In this document: positions 42,420-53,345 of the stretch, one piece after another
How positions within the stretch are numbered: position 1 is the first letter of the stretch
How the letters are laid out: every line of letters begins with the position of its first letter
Assembly: GCF_010183535.1 (NCBI RefSeq)
Contig: NC_071330.1
Location: 13,187,717-13,251,716, forward strand
Reading direction: 5' to 3'
DNA length: 64,000 nt
DNA from: Caenorhabditis remanei
Lineage: Eukaryota; Nematoda; Chromadorea; Rhabditida; Rhabditidae
The notes under the pieces: generated by a model
What the model was told of the DNA's origin: nothing
Database searches by the model: none
Seen by the model: the letters and a program-made list of their open reading frames with translations, nothing else
Position numbers and translations under genes: made by a program

Positions 42420-43600
42420 TCTTTGCTTCCTGCACAGCGTCATGCTTGAAAATGATTAAAAGGTGAGAATACAGATGAAAATTCGCGATTTTGAAAATTT
42501 TCATTCTCTTAAACTCTAAAAAACGAGCACAAAATCACGAAGAAACGCAAGAGACGCACTAAACAGCGCTGAAGATTTTAGCGCTGCTTAACAGCGCTAA
42601 AATTAGTACGACACTCCGAAATTTCGCCGCGTGCAGTTTATCATTAAATTTTAGCGCTGTTAAGCAGCGCTAATCAGCCATTCACAGCGCAAAAAATTTG
42701 TGTGTTTCTGCAGTTTTTCTCGCGTTTCCTCCCGATTTTTTGATGAAATCTATATGAAAATATCCAAAATGGAAGCTTTGACACTGAAAGCATTGAAAAA
42801 TTCTAGATTTTTGGCATAAAACTCGAAAAGCTGTGCTCTGCTGAGCTGTCAAGCTACGAAAATCTCTCTTTCCTTCGATTTTCCCCAGGTTTTTTTCTCT
42901 CAAATCTCTTATTTCTTTTTCTTTTAGATGTCTGAAGGAGAGGCGAAACGACGGTTCCATCTACAGGATCAGCGGTTAGTCGGAATTGAACTCAAAATTC
43001 TTCTCCGCTTGTTTTTTCAGAATTCCGTCGCTATCATCAGCTTTCGACGCAACGAAAAAAGCCAGAAAAAAAACACCGGTGTCTGGAAGATCACATTTCT
43101 ACGAGATTTGGAAGGAAAATAAAGGAAAGTTGTATTTTGTCTTTGAAATTTTATCAAAATGATTAAAATTTTTAACTGAGAAATTGAAAAATGTTGATGA
43201 AATGTTGGTAAAGAGAAACACAGTTCTTAAAGGTGCTTTTTTTTGGATAAAACCGAGCTGTTCTTCATAAGCAAGAGAAATATCAGCAAATCGTATGAGG
43301 ATCACGGATAATAAAGACTCAACAGCAGCTCTGAAGCCAAGTTTTCGCTATCTCGTTTGAAAATTAAGAGTTTTTGCTGAAATTATGCATTTTCCAGTCA
43401 ACACCAGTGATTTTTAATTAAATTTTTACACTTTCAAATCTTCCACACGCTTTGAAGCCTCGATTTGGAGCTCGAATAACAGCGCTGAAGATTTTAGCGC
43501 TGCTTAACAGCGCTAACAATTGGTACGACACTCCAAAATTTCGCCGCGTGCAGTTTATCATTAAATTTTAGCGCTGTTAAGCAGCGCTGAACACCTACTC
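42420..43600. repeat. Inverted-repeat flank of the F-box gene, right
   Basis: The reverse complement of 39318-40190 is arranged as AGCGCT MITE (42573-42673), long segment (42690-43290), short segment (43333-43460) and a second AGCGCT MITE (43489-43590). No convincing gene; the short frame at 42928 (MSEGEAKRRF) has no counterpart on the left. Confidence 0.6.
42573..42673. mobile_element. AGCGCT foldback MITE (one of three)
   Basis: TTAGCGCTGCTTAACAGCGC ends are mirrored 60 bp apart, each arm being itself near-palindromic. Other copies at 39912-40013 and 43489-43590. Confidence 0.6.
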
Positions 43601-43676
43601 ATATCAATTTAGTGAGTTCGTGCTCTTTCTGGCGTTTTTCCGCGTTAAAAGTATGCAAGTAATTGAAATATACTAA

Positions 43677-44604
43677 CTCAGGCAACTCGATATTAATCTA
43701 ATGAACTACGGCGTCAGTTAGATTAGATGCAATGTTGGCATAATAAGATTAGCGCCGCAGCTAATTAGATTAGCGTACCGTCTAGTTAGATTGGCGCGCG
43801 ATCTCATTAGATTGACGTGGAATCTTGTGTAATTAGTTGTAACATTTGAAAATTCTTTAGGTAAAATAAGAAATAGTAAATTTATTCGAATAAAAACAAG
43901 AGTTCTGACAATCAAAATGTACAAAAAATATAACAGAAAAATTTTTTAGAAATTAGTCGCAAATTCATTGCAAGTGGAAAAAATCCAAGTTGTCCTCTGT
44001 CCGGTTGCTTCCCGTTGTCGTCCACTCAGCGAATTTTTCTGTAAAATGAACGAAATTATTACCAAAAAACTATTTGATGTCAGAACTCACAAAAGAATCT
44101 TCTTTCGAAGCTTGTGTAGAGAGCGCTGATGTTGAAGAAGTAGACGTTTATACCTGAACAATGAACTATTATTCACGGCTAATTGTAAGAGAAACAATTT
44201 GCTTACCAAAGAGTTTATTCTCTATTTCATCGCAATGTTGACTTTTCTTCCAAACCAAATTGAATTAATTGAAGTTGTGGAAGAGTGAAGACTGCAGTTG
44301 AAGACTTGAAGAGCCATAGAAACCGAAAAATATAATTTTTAATAATGGAAAATCGTGAAAAAGTCGATAAAACCGCAAACGAAATTAGTTCGCAACGATT
44401 TCAGACTTTCGAGACATAAATAGAGAATTAAAACTTAGAAAAAAACATTAAAACAAAAATTGAAAGACATTTTGCGCGTTTTGTACTGACTTATTCTTGG
44501 ATCCATGGCGCGAACGAAGTTTGCGCAAGCAAAATCCGCTAATCTAATTAGATTGTGATTAGATTAGTGTGGCGTCTCATTAGATTAATATCGAGTTGCC
44601 TGAG
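43677..44604. mobile_element. 928-bp element with 28-bp terminal inverted repeats
   Basis: Both ends read CTCAGGCAACTCGATATTA inward with no mismatch over 28 bases. The inside carries repeated ATTAGATT motifs and no gene. No clear target duplication. Confidence 0.65.
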
Positions 44605-44624
44605 AATTTAGCAGAAAAATCTTC

Positions 44625-44905
44625 AGAAATTTATTTATTTTCCGCTGTCGTTGACCGGACCAGATCTGATCCATCAACAACAGTGGCGAAATTTTCAAAA
44701 AAACGCCAACTCGGCGTCTGTTGGATACGCCTTTCGAAAGGAGTATCTACAAACGTATCTACAAAGTATCTCCAACAAGAGTATCTACAAAAAACGGAAA
44801 TACGAAAAGAAAAATGTTTAAAAAATACCATTTTCGGGAGCCAAAGCGGCAGAAGTATTAGCGTCCATTCAGTACAATAAGTCCTGACGATAATGAACCT
44901 TTTCG
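44625..44905 (-). pseudogene. Family B N-terminal gene fragment
   Basis: The block FFENFATVVDGSDLVRSTT, with flanking 5' sequence, matches the start of the palindrome genes (48100-48400). It is truncated and frameshifted, with a duplicated GTATCTACAAA segment. Confidence 0.55.
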
Positions 44906-45188
44906 CGCGCATAAGTGGTTTTAAAGGGCGTTTACCTAATTATTAACTCATGCCATTCGTACAAAACATGTCAATCATCTGTAACGCAATTTATCATAAT
45001 TCAAATATTGTTGCTATTGCGAAATACAAGGACAAACCGACACACAGATGGTCAGGCGTGCCTCGGGCGCGCGTCGGGCGCTCAATGGATAAGGGGAGAC
45101 CCGTATGCCTCTTTTCCGTGAGGACATCCGGACACACAGACATGCTTGTGCGCCTTCGACGCTCAATGGAAAGGGGAGGGATGGGGAG

Positions 45189-45567
45189 CATACTTGCAAA
45201 CCGGGCCGAAACGGGCCGACCCGGGCCGGCCCGTAACTCGCTTCAAACGCAATATTATGAGCTGAAAAATATACCAAAATGTAGATCTCGACGAGTTCTA
45301 TGTCACTGATGTAATTCGGGCCGGATGGCTATTCGTTAATGTGCCGCGGGCCGGGAAAAAGTGCCAAAAAAAGCGAAAACGGCCAAAAAAGCCATTCTAG
45401 CCCGGCCCGCGGCACAATAACGAATAACCATCCGGCCCGCAGTAGGTCACGGACATAGAACTCGTCGAGATCTACATTTTGGTATATTTTTCAGCTCAAA
45501 ATATTGCGTTTGAAGCAAGTTACGAGCCGGCCCGGGTCGGCCCGTTTCGGCCCGGTTTGCAAGTATG
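45189..45567. mobile_element. Foldback MITE rich in GGCCCGG, left arm only
   Basis: Perfect-looking ends CATACTTGCAAACCGGGCC and complement, 379 bp, flanked by 8-bp ATGGGGAG duplications (45181-45188 and 45568-45575). The right arm has no counterpart at 61110, so insertion followed the inverted duplication. Confidence 0.75.
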
Positions 45568-45888
45568 ATGGGGAGGAGAGGTGCACAGGCCTCCTCTTCG
45601 TTAGGACATCTGGACACACAGACATGCTGGTGCGCCTTCGACGCTCAAGAGGATGACTAGCTATTTCTCTGTTTCGCCTATGCGTCCCTTGTGGGGAGGT
45701 TCCGGCTCACATACCGCTATTCTGTTGTTTTACGCCTTGGGGCGTTGTTTTGTTGAAAAGTAAAGTGAAATTGTATGTATTTTCAATGAAAAGTGTGGAA
45801 ATTGTATGTATTTTCATCGAAAAGTAGACAGCAGTTTAATTATTTGGTGAAAATGATTAAACTGCACACAAATTTATTGAAAAAAATT

Positions 45889-45907
45889 GGGGGGGGGGGG
45901 GGGGGGG
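45889..45907 (+). repeat. Uninterrupted 19-base poly-G tract
   Basis: Nineteen consecutive G residues in the left arm. The right arm has no G run at the mirrored place (~60840). Confidence 0.9.
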
Positions 45908-46048
45908 ATAGATGTCTAGACTAGACATAACTCACATGTTATTGAATTGTTAGACAACTAGATAAGAAACTATTGTGGATTTTAGAGCAATCTATTGTTT
46001 TACGCCTCGGGTCGATGATTTGTCGAAAAGGAAGGAGGCGTTCTACAT

Positions 46049-46182
46049 CAGAGTTGTACGGAATGCGATTTTTCAAATTCCGGAATCCGGAACCGGAATG
46101 AGATTTTTTTATTTCCGGAATCCGGAACCGGAATGTCAAAAAAAATCCCGAAATTCCGGAATCCGGATTCCGGACAACTATG
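46049..46182. mobile_element. hAT-type MITE (CAGAGTTGT ends), left arm only
   Basis: CAGAGTTGTACGGAAT on the left and ATTCCGGACAACTATG on the right, 134 bp, flanked by TTCTACAT / CTCTACAT (8 bp). The right arm preserves the empty site (GCTCTACATACACCCC, complement at ~60227-60242). Confidence 0.7.
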
Positions 46183-46190
46183 CTCTACAT

Positions 46191-46697
46191 CAGTGTTGTT
46201 GGGAATTCCGACTTCCGACTTCCGACTTCCGGGCTTTTTTTCACTTCCGACTTCCGACTTCCGACTTCCGGATAAGAAATTTCACTTCCGACTTCCGACT
46301 TCCGACTTCCGGATAAGGAATTTTATTTCCGACTTCCGTCATTCCATAACGGTGGAATTTCGGAAAAGTAAATTTCGCAGAAATACATGGAAAAATGGTC
46401 TAAAAGGACAGAAAATAGGCTTTTCTTCAGCCAAAAACTAATTTTCCACTGATTTTCGGCAATTTTATGATTTTTCTCTTGGAGTTTTTGAATATTTGCG
46501 AAAAAATCTAATTCCAACTTCCGACTTCCGACTTCCGACTTCCGACTTCCTGGCGTTTTTTCACTTCCGACTTCCGACTTCCGACTTCCGGATAAGAAAT
46601 TTTACTTCCGACTTCCGACTTCCGACTTCCTGATAAGAAAAATCACTTCCAACTTCCGACTTCCGGATAAGAAAATTTTCACTTCCCAACATCTCTG
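46191..46697. mobile_element. hAT-type MITE built of ACTTCCG heptads, left arm
   Basis: Ends CAGTGTTGTTGGGAA / TTCCCAACATCTCTG; perfect 8-bp CTCTACAT duplications at 46183-46190 and 46698-46705. The body is mostly (ACTTCCG)n. It inserted at the same octamer as its neighbour. Confidence 0.75.
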
Positions 46698-46878
46698 CTC
46701 TACATACACCCCATTTTTGTAGTTGACGACATTTTTGTAGTTTACATGTTTTTTTATTTAAAAATTGATAAATATACAGTAATACAATAACAATATTTTC
46801 ACGTACGTATTTTAAATAAATAAATAAATATACAATAACGAAATTGATAAGGAGTAAAAAATACAATTGTTTCATAAT

Positions 46879-48397
46879 TTAGTTTTGGCGTTTTGCAGCC
46901 AAGGCCTTAAGGGCGTCTTGGCGCGGTAATATGAGGCGTTCCAATTCACCGACATTTTGAACGTGCCATAGTTCTGTAATGTGGAAATTGGAGCCTTTGG
47001 TTACTCTACTCGCCGCCGTGTAAAATGCCCCTGGCTTCATGAAATCTGATGTTTCTTTGGCCGAACGAGACAATGATGTGTCAAGTATGACATTCATCAG
47101 AGTCTTTCCTTGTGCTTTGTGGATCGTCAATGCGTACGCATTATCCATTTTAAACGCCTAGTTTTCACACCAAATTGAGACTCCTTCTGGTTCACATTCG
47201 TTTCTCCACATCTTCGACATTTGGTTTCGCATGTTCTAGCATGGTTCGCACCGACAACTTTGTGGCAACGGAAGCAGAAACGAGCTTGGACATTCTCGAC
47301 CGATGGGTGAAAGTGATCATAATGACCATTGTGGTAGAAGAGGGGGATAAAATTCTCTGCTCCCTTGTTGAATTCCTCTCTGACCACTGGAAATGGAAAA
47401 TGGGGTGGCACCTCCCAAACACAAATGTGGTATTCATCTAGGTACTCTGCCAACTGCTCCAAATCCTCGAGGGTGTGCTCTTCTTGGTCAATATCCATAC
47501 CAGCTTCTTCTAATAGGTCCATTGCACGCTCCATTTGGATTCTACATCTACCGTCGAATGTCTGAAACAATTGGTTTTAATAGGATTTTTTCTAAAATAA
47601 TTATCTAACCTTTCCGGTTTTTCTCATGACTTTTTGTAGTTTGCTGGCCATTGTCTTCTTCTCGCTAGGGTCGCTACAGCTATGCATATCGCTCCATAGC
47701 TTTCCCATTGCTAGAGCTTTTGGAAGACAATGCGAGTCTCCTACAACATTGTGACCGTGATGGAGACCAAACATTTTCTGAAAGCTACATTTGTATAGAG
47801 AAACAGTGTTTTAACTACTTACGCGTATTTCCTCGGGAACTCGGTGACCACGACCAGGCAATGCTTTCTTGTCCTTTGTAAAAATTCGCATTGAGAGAAT
47901 GAGCGTCTCGTCCAATCCGAGGTTTCGGTTTGATTGCGAATGTCTGGCGATCTCGTTCATCTGTGTGTGGCCATTTAACTTATCATATGTCCGATGTGGC
48001 ATCCAGAATCCAGTTGGAGCTTTTTCGTATCCGGGGTGTCGAAGGTTTAACCAGAATCGCGTTGTCTTCAAGCAGGCTTCATCAACATCCAACGGATGAA
48101 GATATCGAATAAGATTCCAATATTTACATCCAACGTGTTGGATGTTGGTAGTTTGTCCAAGTTTTTCAACTTGATACGTGTCGGGGGGAGTTTCAGAGTT
48201 TCAGTCGTTGATCGGACCAGATCAGATCCATCAACAACAGTGGCGAAATTGTCGAAAAACGCCAACTCGGCGTCTGTTGGATACGTCTTTCCAACAAGAG
48301 CATCTACAAAAACGGAAATGTGAAAAGAAAAAAGTTGAAAAAACATACCATTCTCGGGAGCCAAAGCGGCAGAAGAAGAAGAAGTATTAGCGTCCAT
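46879..48397 (-). pseudogene. Family B transposon protein: N-module + OTU-like/zinc module + Pif1 C-terminus (left copy)
   Basis: Exons from the ATG at 48395-48397 encode: VGKTYPTDAELAFFDNFATV..., LRHPGYEKAPTGFWMPHRTY; then FGLHHGHNVVGDSHCLPKAL (OTU/polymerase-N-type D-x-x-C); YHICVWEVPPHFPF, FCFRCHKVVGANHARTCETK, CRRCG (zinc cysteines); then MDNAYALTIHKAQGKTL and FYTAASRV (Pif1 V and VI). One missing G near 47205 shifts the frame between the zinc module and the helicase end. Pif1 motifs I-IV are absent in both arms, so the deletion predates the palindrome or is the family's form. Confidence 0.6.
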
Positions 48398-48559
48398 TCA
48401 GTACAATAAGTCCAGACGATAATGAACCTTTTCGCGCGCATAAGGGGTTTTAAAGGGTGGTGCCTTAATTAATAATTCATACCATTTGTATAAATCATGT
48501 CAATCATCTGTCACGCGATTTATGATAATTCAAATATTGTTGCTATTGCGAAATACAAG

Positions 48560-49140
48560 GACAAACCGACACACAGATGGTCAGGCGTGCCTCGGCACGT
48601 GTCGGGCGCTCGATGGAGGAGACCCGTATGCCTCTTTCCCGTGAGGACATCCGGACACACAGACATGCTGGTGCGCCTTAGGCGCTCTAAGGGCGGAAAG
48701 AGGAGACACAGGGCTGGTGTGCCTTAGGTGCTCTAGAGGATGACCAGCTATTTCTCTGTTTCGCCTATGCCTCCCTTGTGGGGAGGCTCCGGCTCACATA
48801 CCCCCCTATTCTGTTGTTTTACGCCTTGGGGCGTGAATTTTATCGAAAAGTTTGTGAAAAATCACTATATTTATCGAAAAGTTTGTGAAAAATCAATATA
48901 TTTGTCGAAAAGTGGAAGAAAAATCACTTGAATTTTGTCGAAAAGTGTGGAAATTGTATGTACTTTTGTCGGAAAGTTTGAGAAAAAGCACAAAAGTTGT
49001 CGAAAAATTAAGTAAAATAGTGATGTATCGAAAAGTTGAGTAAAATCACTTTGATTTATCGAAAAGTGGAAAGAAATGTGGTGCATTGTGTTGGTGACTT
49101 TACGAAAACGCGTCACAAATAATTGAAGATTAGATGGGGA
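48560..49140. repeat. GC-hairpin composite and TCGAAAAGT degenerate repeats
   Basis: GTGCGCCTTAGGCGCTCTAAG and GTGTGCCTTAGGTGCTCTAG, then GGGAGGC hairpins and ten or so TCGAAAAGTTTGTG-like units. Mirrored at 57830-58270. Confidence 0.6.
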
Positions 49141-49250
49141 TAAATGTCTAGAGTAGTCATTACTCACATTTTATTGATAAGTGTGTACATTTTTAAGAAA
49201 AATAAATATATAACAAGAATGAAGAAGAAAAAATTAAAAAAAGAATCAAC

Positions 49251-50129
49251 TTATTGTTGCTCTAAGGCAACGTTTCTTATCATTTTTTCGGCCTCTGGCT
49301 GGATCATCTTTGTCTCCTCACGGCAATGAGGACATTTGATGATGTTCCGATTGGTTCTTGGGTTTGTGGCCGCTTCCGCATTGCGTGTATTTATCATTTG
49401 GTTTATACACCAACTACAAGCCGAGTGACCACACGCTGAAAATCGACAAAGTAAGAATTTTATTTTTCAAAATTTTGAAACTCACGATAAATACGGGCCT
49501 TTGTGTCGTCCGTATTAGCACGGTACAATTCGTGACAGATACTGCATCGAGGTCGCAGGTCTTGCTGAATGTTCATTATATTAAAGACAATTAAGACACA
49601 GGGATGCAAAACGCAAGGTCACGTAAACGCGCTCCGTCTCACAGCGGTTGGCACGGTGCCAAAAACGGACTTGGCTGAGTGCCAAGTTCAAGTTTAGCGT
49701 GTGTTTATCGTATCTTTCAATGAAAAACGCGACGCACACGCATCGCGACTCGGTCGGTAAATTCAAAACTTTTCGTTGCGGACCTTACGCCTCGCACCCC
49801 TGTGTTAAGAAAATATAATCTTACCAGGGCGTCTCTTTCCGTATGTAGTTGTTGTACTTGATCTTTTTTGTTGCGTAGAAGTCTACGGACTGCTTCCAGT
49901 CCTAGCCGCGCGGCCTGTAAGTAAATGAAAAAGTTTTAATAAAAAGATTATATAACCCTACATTTCTGCCAATTTGGGCTCTTGATAGCAGCTGGCGAAG
50001 ATCGGTGATGGTTGTATTGAGCGTCTAAGAATCAGCAATAAGGTACAAAATCCTAGATATTCAACTTACGTCAATGTGGGCGAGAAGAGTTCTTCTCATG
50101 AGATTCGCATTAGCTTGAGAAGATGGCAT
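49251..50129 (-). CDS. RING-finger protein (putative E3 ubiquitin ligase), intact copy
   Basis: Five exons (50070-50129, 49962-50024, 49825-49914, 49486-49564, 49251-49435) give 158 residues, all phases consistent. An N-terminal coiled coil (LRQLLSRAQIGRN... LLRNKKDQVQQL) precedes a C3HC4 RING: C78-x2-C81, C99-x-H101, C104-x2-C107, C132-x2-C135. RING proteins usually recruit E2 enzymes for ubiquitin transfer; substrate unknown. Intron 3 is enlarged to 260 bp by a MITE (49597-49804). The gene is divergent to the basic-protein gene 200 bp away, so they may share a promoter (CTCCGCCCAC at ~50215). Confidence 0.75.
49597..49804. mobile_element. 208-bp MITE inside RING-gene intron 3, left arm only
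   Basis: Ends CACAGGGATGC / GCACCCCTGTG; flanks TTAAGA on both sides (49591-49596, 49805-49810). The right arm has the uninterrupted intron (46 bp). Confidence 0.7.
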
Positions 50130-50326
50130 TACTATTGAAAATCTATGTTTTCGTGAAGCTAAACTTGGAAAATTGAAATTGGAATAAAAAAAAAGATATA
50201 CATGATACAGTAAACTCCGCCCACAAAACTTTTCTTTTCTGTCTATTGATACATCATTTTCTGTCATTTTGTCTTTTTTGTTGCGTAGCGAGCGGTGACT
50301 CTTTTTTTTACACGCTCTACGCAATA

Positions 50327-50711
50327 ATGTCTTTTTATTCTGATTTGGAAACGATAACGTTTCTTCCATTGCATTCGGATTATACCGATCCGTCACCGGC
50401 GTCTGTCAATAGGAGTTATCCGAATGCAGGCCATTTCTTTACTGACATAATACCGGAAACTCCGACGAAAAAGAGAGGTTTGTCTATTTTTCCCCGTAAA
50501 ATTTCATTATTTTTTTTTCTTTTGAAGAAGACGAAGGAGAGTCTATAAAATCTGTAAAGAAATCACGTCGTTTGAGTGTGAAGAAACCGAGGAAAAAAGA
50601 AGGTAATTTTTGTTTTCTAGAATGTTCTTTGTAATGTTTGTTTTTTCAGTGGTCAGTGATGACGAGTTCCAACTACGAGGCATGGAACGATTTGTATCCA
50701 TAATTAATTAG
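50327..50711 (+). CDS. Small basic protein, left-arm copy
   Basis: Exons 50327-50477, 50528-50602 and 50650-50711 give about 95 residues. The N-terminal half is acidic/aromatic (SFYSDLETITFLPLHSDYTD). The middle is a basic block resembling a nuclear localisation signal (KKSRRLSVKKPRKKE). The end is SDDEFQLRGMERFV. Both introns have clean GT/AG borders and phases. I recognise no domain. The mirrored copy differs at one codon in the read part. Confidence 0.6.
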
Positions 50712-50920
50712 ATTTTGCGGGAAAACACAGTTTCAACCATAAGCTCATTAATTATTACCGAACTCATTTAATATGCAGCACGCATAATTAATTAGATTAT
50801 GGCGCTAAATGTTCATGCATAATTAAGTGCGTTTTGAGAGAGATAACACTCAATCCTACTTATAAATCAATGAAAATAAAAAGCTAGCAGTTAGACAGCC
50901 ATCCGGTAGGCTATCCGGAT

Positions 50921-51341
50921 CAGGGCTGTGCGAAAAAAAAGTTTCCGAAAAATTTTCGAAAAACTTTTTTTTTCGAAATCTTGTTACCGAAAAAACCGAA
51001 AAACTTATATTTTTCGAGAAACTTTGACCGAAAAACCGAAAAATTCGAGAAAAAAAAGTTTCCAGAAAACTGTCTGAAAAATGTGTTTTTCGGGCCAAAA
51101 TTCTTGAATTTGTGTGAAAACTGAAAGTATTTCGTAGAAAGACTGATAGAAACCTGTTTTTGAGTTCAGAATTTCAGAAAAATCGAAAAATCACTATTTT
51201 TGTAACTTAAGTTTTGAATATTCAGAAGAAATTTCCAAAATTTTTCGAACGGTTTTTCGAAAATTACTCGAAAATTTTTCGAAAAATTTTTCGCCTCAAA
51301 ATTTTTCGAAAACCACCGAAAAAATGTTTCGCACAGCACTG
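50921..51341. mobile_element. hAT-type MITE with TTTTTCGAAA core, left arm
   Basis: CAGGGCTGTGCGAAA / TTTCGCACAGCACTG ends; perfect 8-bp ATCCGGAT duplications (50913-50920, 51342-51349). It lies inside a leader module. The mirrored copy at the same site is 55766-56184, so it inserted before the palindrome formed. Confidence 0.8.
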
Positions 51342-51550
51342 ATCCGGATACAAGACTAACTGAGAACGAGGGATGGAGCTCTATTTATAGGGACGGGAGG
51401 AGATTAAGATAACCATTTCATGATGGGAGGAAGGATGAGGCGACGAGAAGGATCCGGATACAAGACTAACGGAAAACTCGGAAACGAGACATCATTAGTC
51501 ATAATAAGGGGAGAAGATGCTCTCCCGATAATACAGTACTCATGACAGGT
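51342..51550 (-). promoter_or_regulatory. Promoter array (TATA + initiator), left arm
   Basis: TCAGTT and TATAAATA, read on the minus strand, show the 28-bp spacing (mirror of 55718-55746). An upstream degenerate module extends to 51550. Confidence 0.55.
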
Positions 51551-51939
51551 AGTATTGAGAGGACGAATGAGGTGGCAAGAAGTGAAGGTCTGGATTCTCT
51601 ATTACTTCTTGCCAATGATTTATATCAGATCAGTGCGGAAATGGTTTGGAAGACGGGTGTCGGAAGTAAAATTTGAAAATTTTGGTGTTATGTTCATCGG
51701 TCGAATTTGGCCAAAATACACAAAGGAAGTTTTGCGACCGATTCTCCAAAAGTAGGGCTCGAAATGGGGCATTTTTTCCGGTCACTTTGCGACAACAGTC
51801 AATTTTTGTCGGAGAGTAGTCAAACGCGCGACGTCCCAACTCGTCCCCTTTCAATCCCTATCCAAAAGAACGTTTGGTTTCAAAATGGCCGGTTGCGAAA
51901 CGTCCGGTTTTGACACCAAAATACATTACTGCCCATAAA

Positions 51940-52320
51940 AAATGGCAAATTTTAGTTGAAAATGGTCAACTTTATGAGTGTGACACGGCCTCCCTGCTTG
52001 TATCACTATAGTGACTGTTTATGGAATGTATAGATCAAAAGTAGAGCTTTATTTTTGTAGTTGACAACTTTTTGTTAGCTCCGCTCACTTTTGACATATG
52101 CGCCTTTAAAGGTGAACGCGATGTTTCTCACTGCAGGTTTCAAAGGCGCTTATCTCAAAAGTGGGAGGAGCTAATAAAAAGTTGTCAACTACAAAAATGA
52201 AGCTCCATTTATGATCTATACACTACATAAACAATCGGTATTGTGATACCATCAGGAAGGCAGTGTCACACTCTCAAAGTTGATGATTTTCATATGAAAA
52301 CTGCAAGTGCCGAATTCTTT
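51940..52320. repeat. Foldback family copy, left arm (mirrored at 54810-55190)
   Basis: TTGACAACTTTTTGTTAGCT arms. Present at equivalent positions in both arms. Confidence 0.65.
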
Positions 52321-52479
52321 AACTTATCGGAAAATCGAAAAATTGATTATCAGTAAGCACACTGCTCGGAAGTAAAATTTGCCCAAGTATTTTCCGCAAA
52401 ATCGTCATATGCGTAGCTCACCACGAGTCGGTACGAACAGTTGTCATTTCCTGTAGAGCGATTTTTTGTCGCAGCTGTC

Positions 52480-52899
52480 ATTTCCAGTAGAACATTTTCT
52501 TTTTCTTCTTTTCCAATTTGTCATCACAGTTCTGTATGTCACTCCGCCCATCACTAATGCGTTTTGGTAAGCAATGAGAGTCACCGGCCACATTATGACC
52601 ATGATGAAGCCCGAACATTATCTGAAAGCTATATGTATGTATTTAAGGGGAAATGGTATAAACTAAATACTCACCAAAATTATCGAGTTTTTTGTTTCTT
52701 CTAATCCAAGGTTTTTGTGTGATTGGGATTGTTGCGCTATCTCGTTCATCAATGTGTGTCCATTCAGCTTGTCATAAGTTCTGTGGGGTAACGAGAATCC
52801 GGAAGCTTTCTCGTGAGATTCCAGACAGTCCCCGTTCCAGAACAAATCCATTAGAGACAGTAAAACTCGGAGAATAATAGCAACAATATCAGAATTCAA
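52480..52899 (-). pseudogene. Truncated family B gene fragment, left arm
   Basis: Exon ~52680-52899 (SGFSLPHRTYDKLNGHTLMN, SHKNLGLEETKNS) and exon 52490-52620 (FGLHHGHNVAGDSHCLPK, then a deletion and a Lys run). It is joined directly to a leader module. The mirrored copy at 54208-54630 is nearly identical. Confidence 0.6.
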
Positions 52900-52904
52900 A
52901 AAAA

Positions 52905-53215
52905 ATAAGGAGACACGTGTTTGACAGCCATCCAGTAGGCTATCTGAATAGAAGACTAACTGAGAACGGATGGTGGAGCACTATTTATAGGGAAAGATGT
53001 TTTTCCGATAAGATGAGCACGCGTAGTCATGACAGGTAGGATTGGGAGGAAGGATGAGGTGTCAAGAAGAATCCGGATACAAGGCTAACGGAAAACTCGG
53101 AAACGAGACATCATTAGTCATAATAAGGGGAGAAGATGTTCTCCCGATAAGAATGAGCACTAGTATTTCATGATGGGATGAAGAATGAGGTGGCGATAAA
53201 TGATGGACACTATTT
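52905..53215 (-). promoter_or_regulatory. Promoter array at the inner end of the left arm
   Basis: Leader ATAGCCTACTGGATGGCTGT, initiator and TATAAATA (mirror of 54118-54146), then two further degenerate ~125-bp modules towards the palindrome centre. Confidence 0.6.
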
Positions 53216-53345
53216 ATCTCTTCCAAACGGATCTTGATAACTCACCAAAACCGGCAAATTTCTCTTTACAAAGTTTATTAACAAAAACAAATTTTCACAA
53301 GAAAGGAACGACCATGAGCCATCCGTTAGATGAAGCTTCCTCAAA

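Larger units (their letters stand above)
45148..53345. repeat. Left arm of a 16-kb palindrome
   Basis: It is the reverse complement of 53762-61146. Landmarks pair in mirrored order: GC-hairpin composite, Pif1 gene, TCGAAAAGT repeats, RING gene, basic-protein gene, hAT MITE, foldback copy, N-terminal fragment, promoter array. About 1.2 kb of the arm's length is insertions absent from the right arm. Confidence 0.9.

Noticed and set aside
46191..46697. Regular short repeats that could suggest a CRISPR array
   Set aside because: The unit is a 7-bp satellite without spacers, bounded by hAT-type termini and target duplications in a eukaryotic genome.
51555..51913. Mirrored ~65-codon frames in the inner arms (51555-51913, 55194-55552)
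   Set aside because: They are identical in both arms only because the arms are identical; they overlap promoter monomers and repeat DNA, with no domain or splice context.
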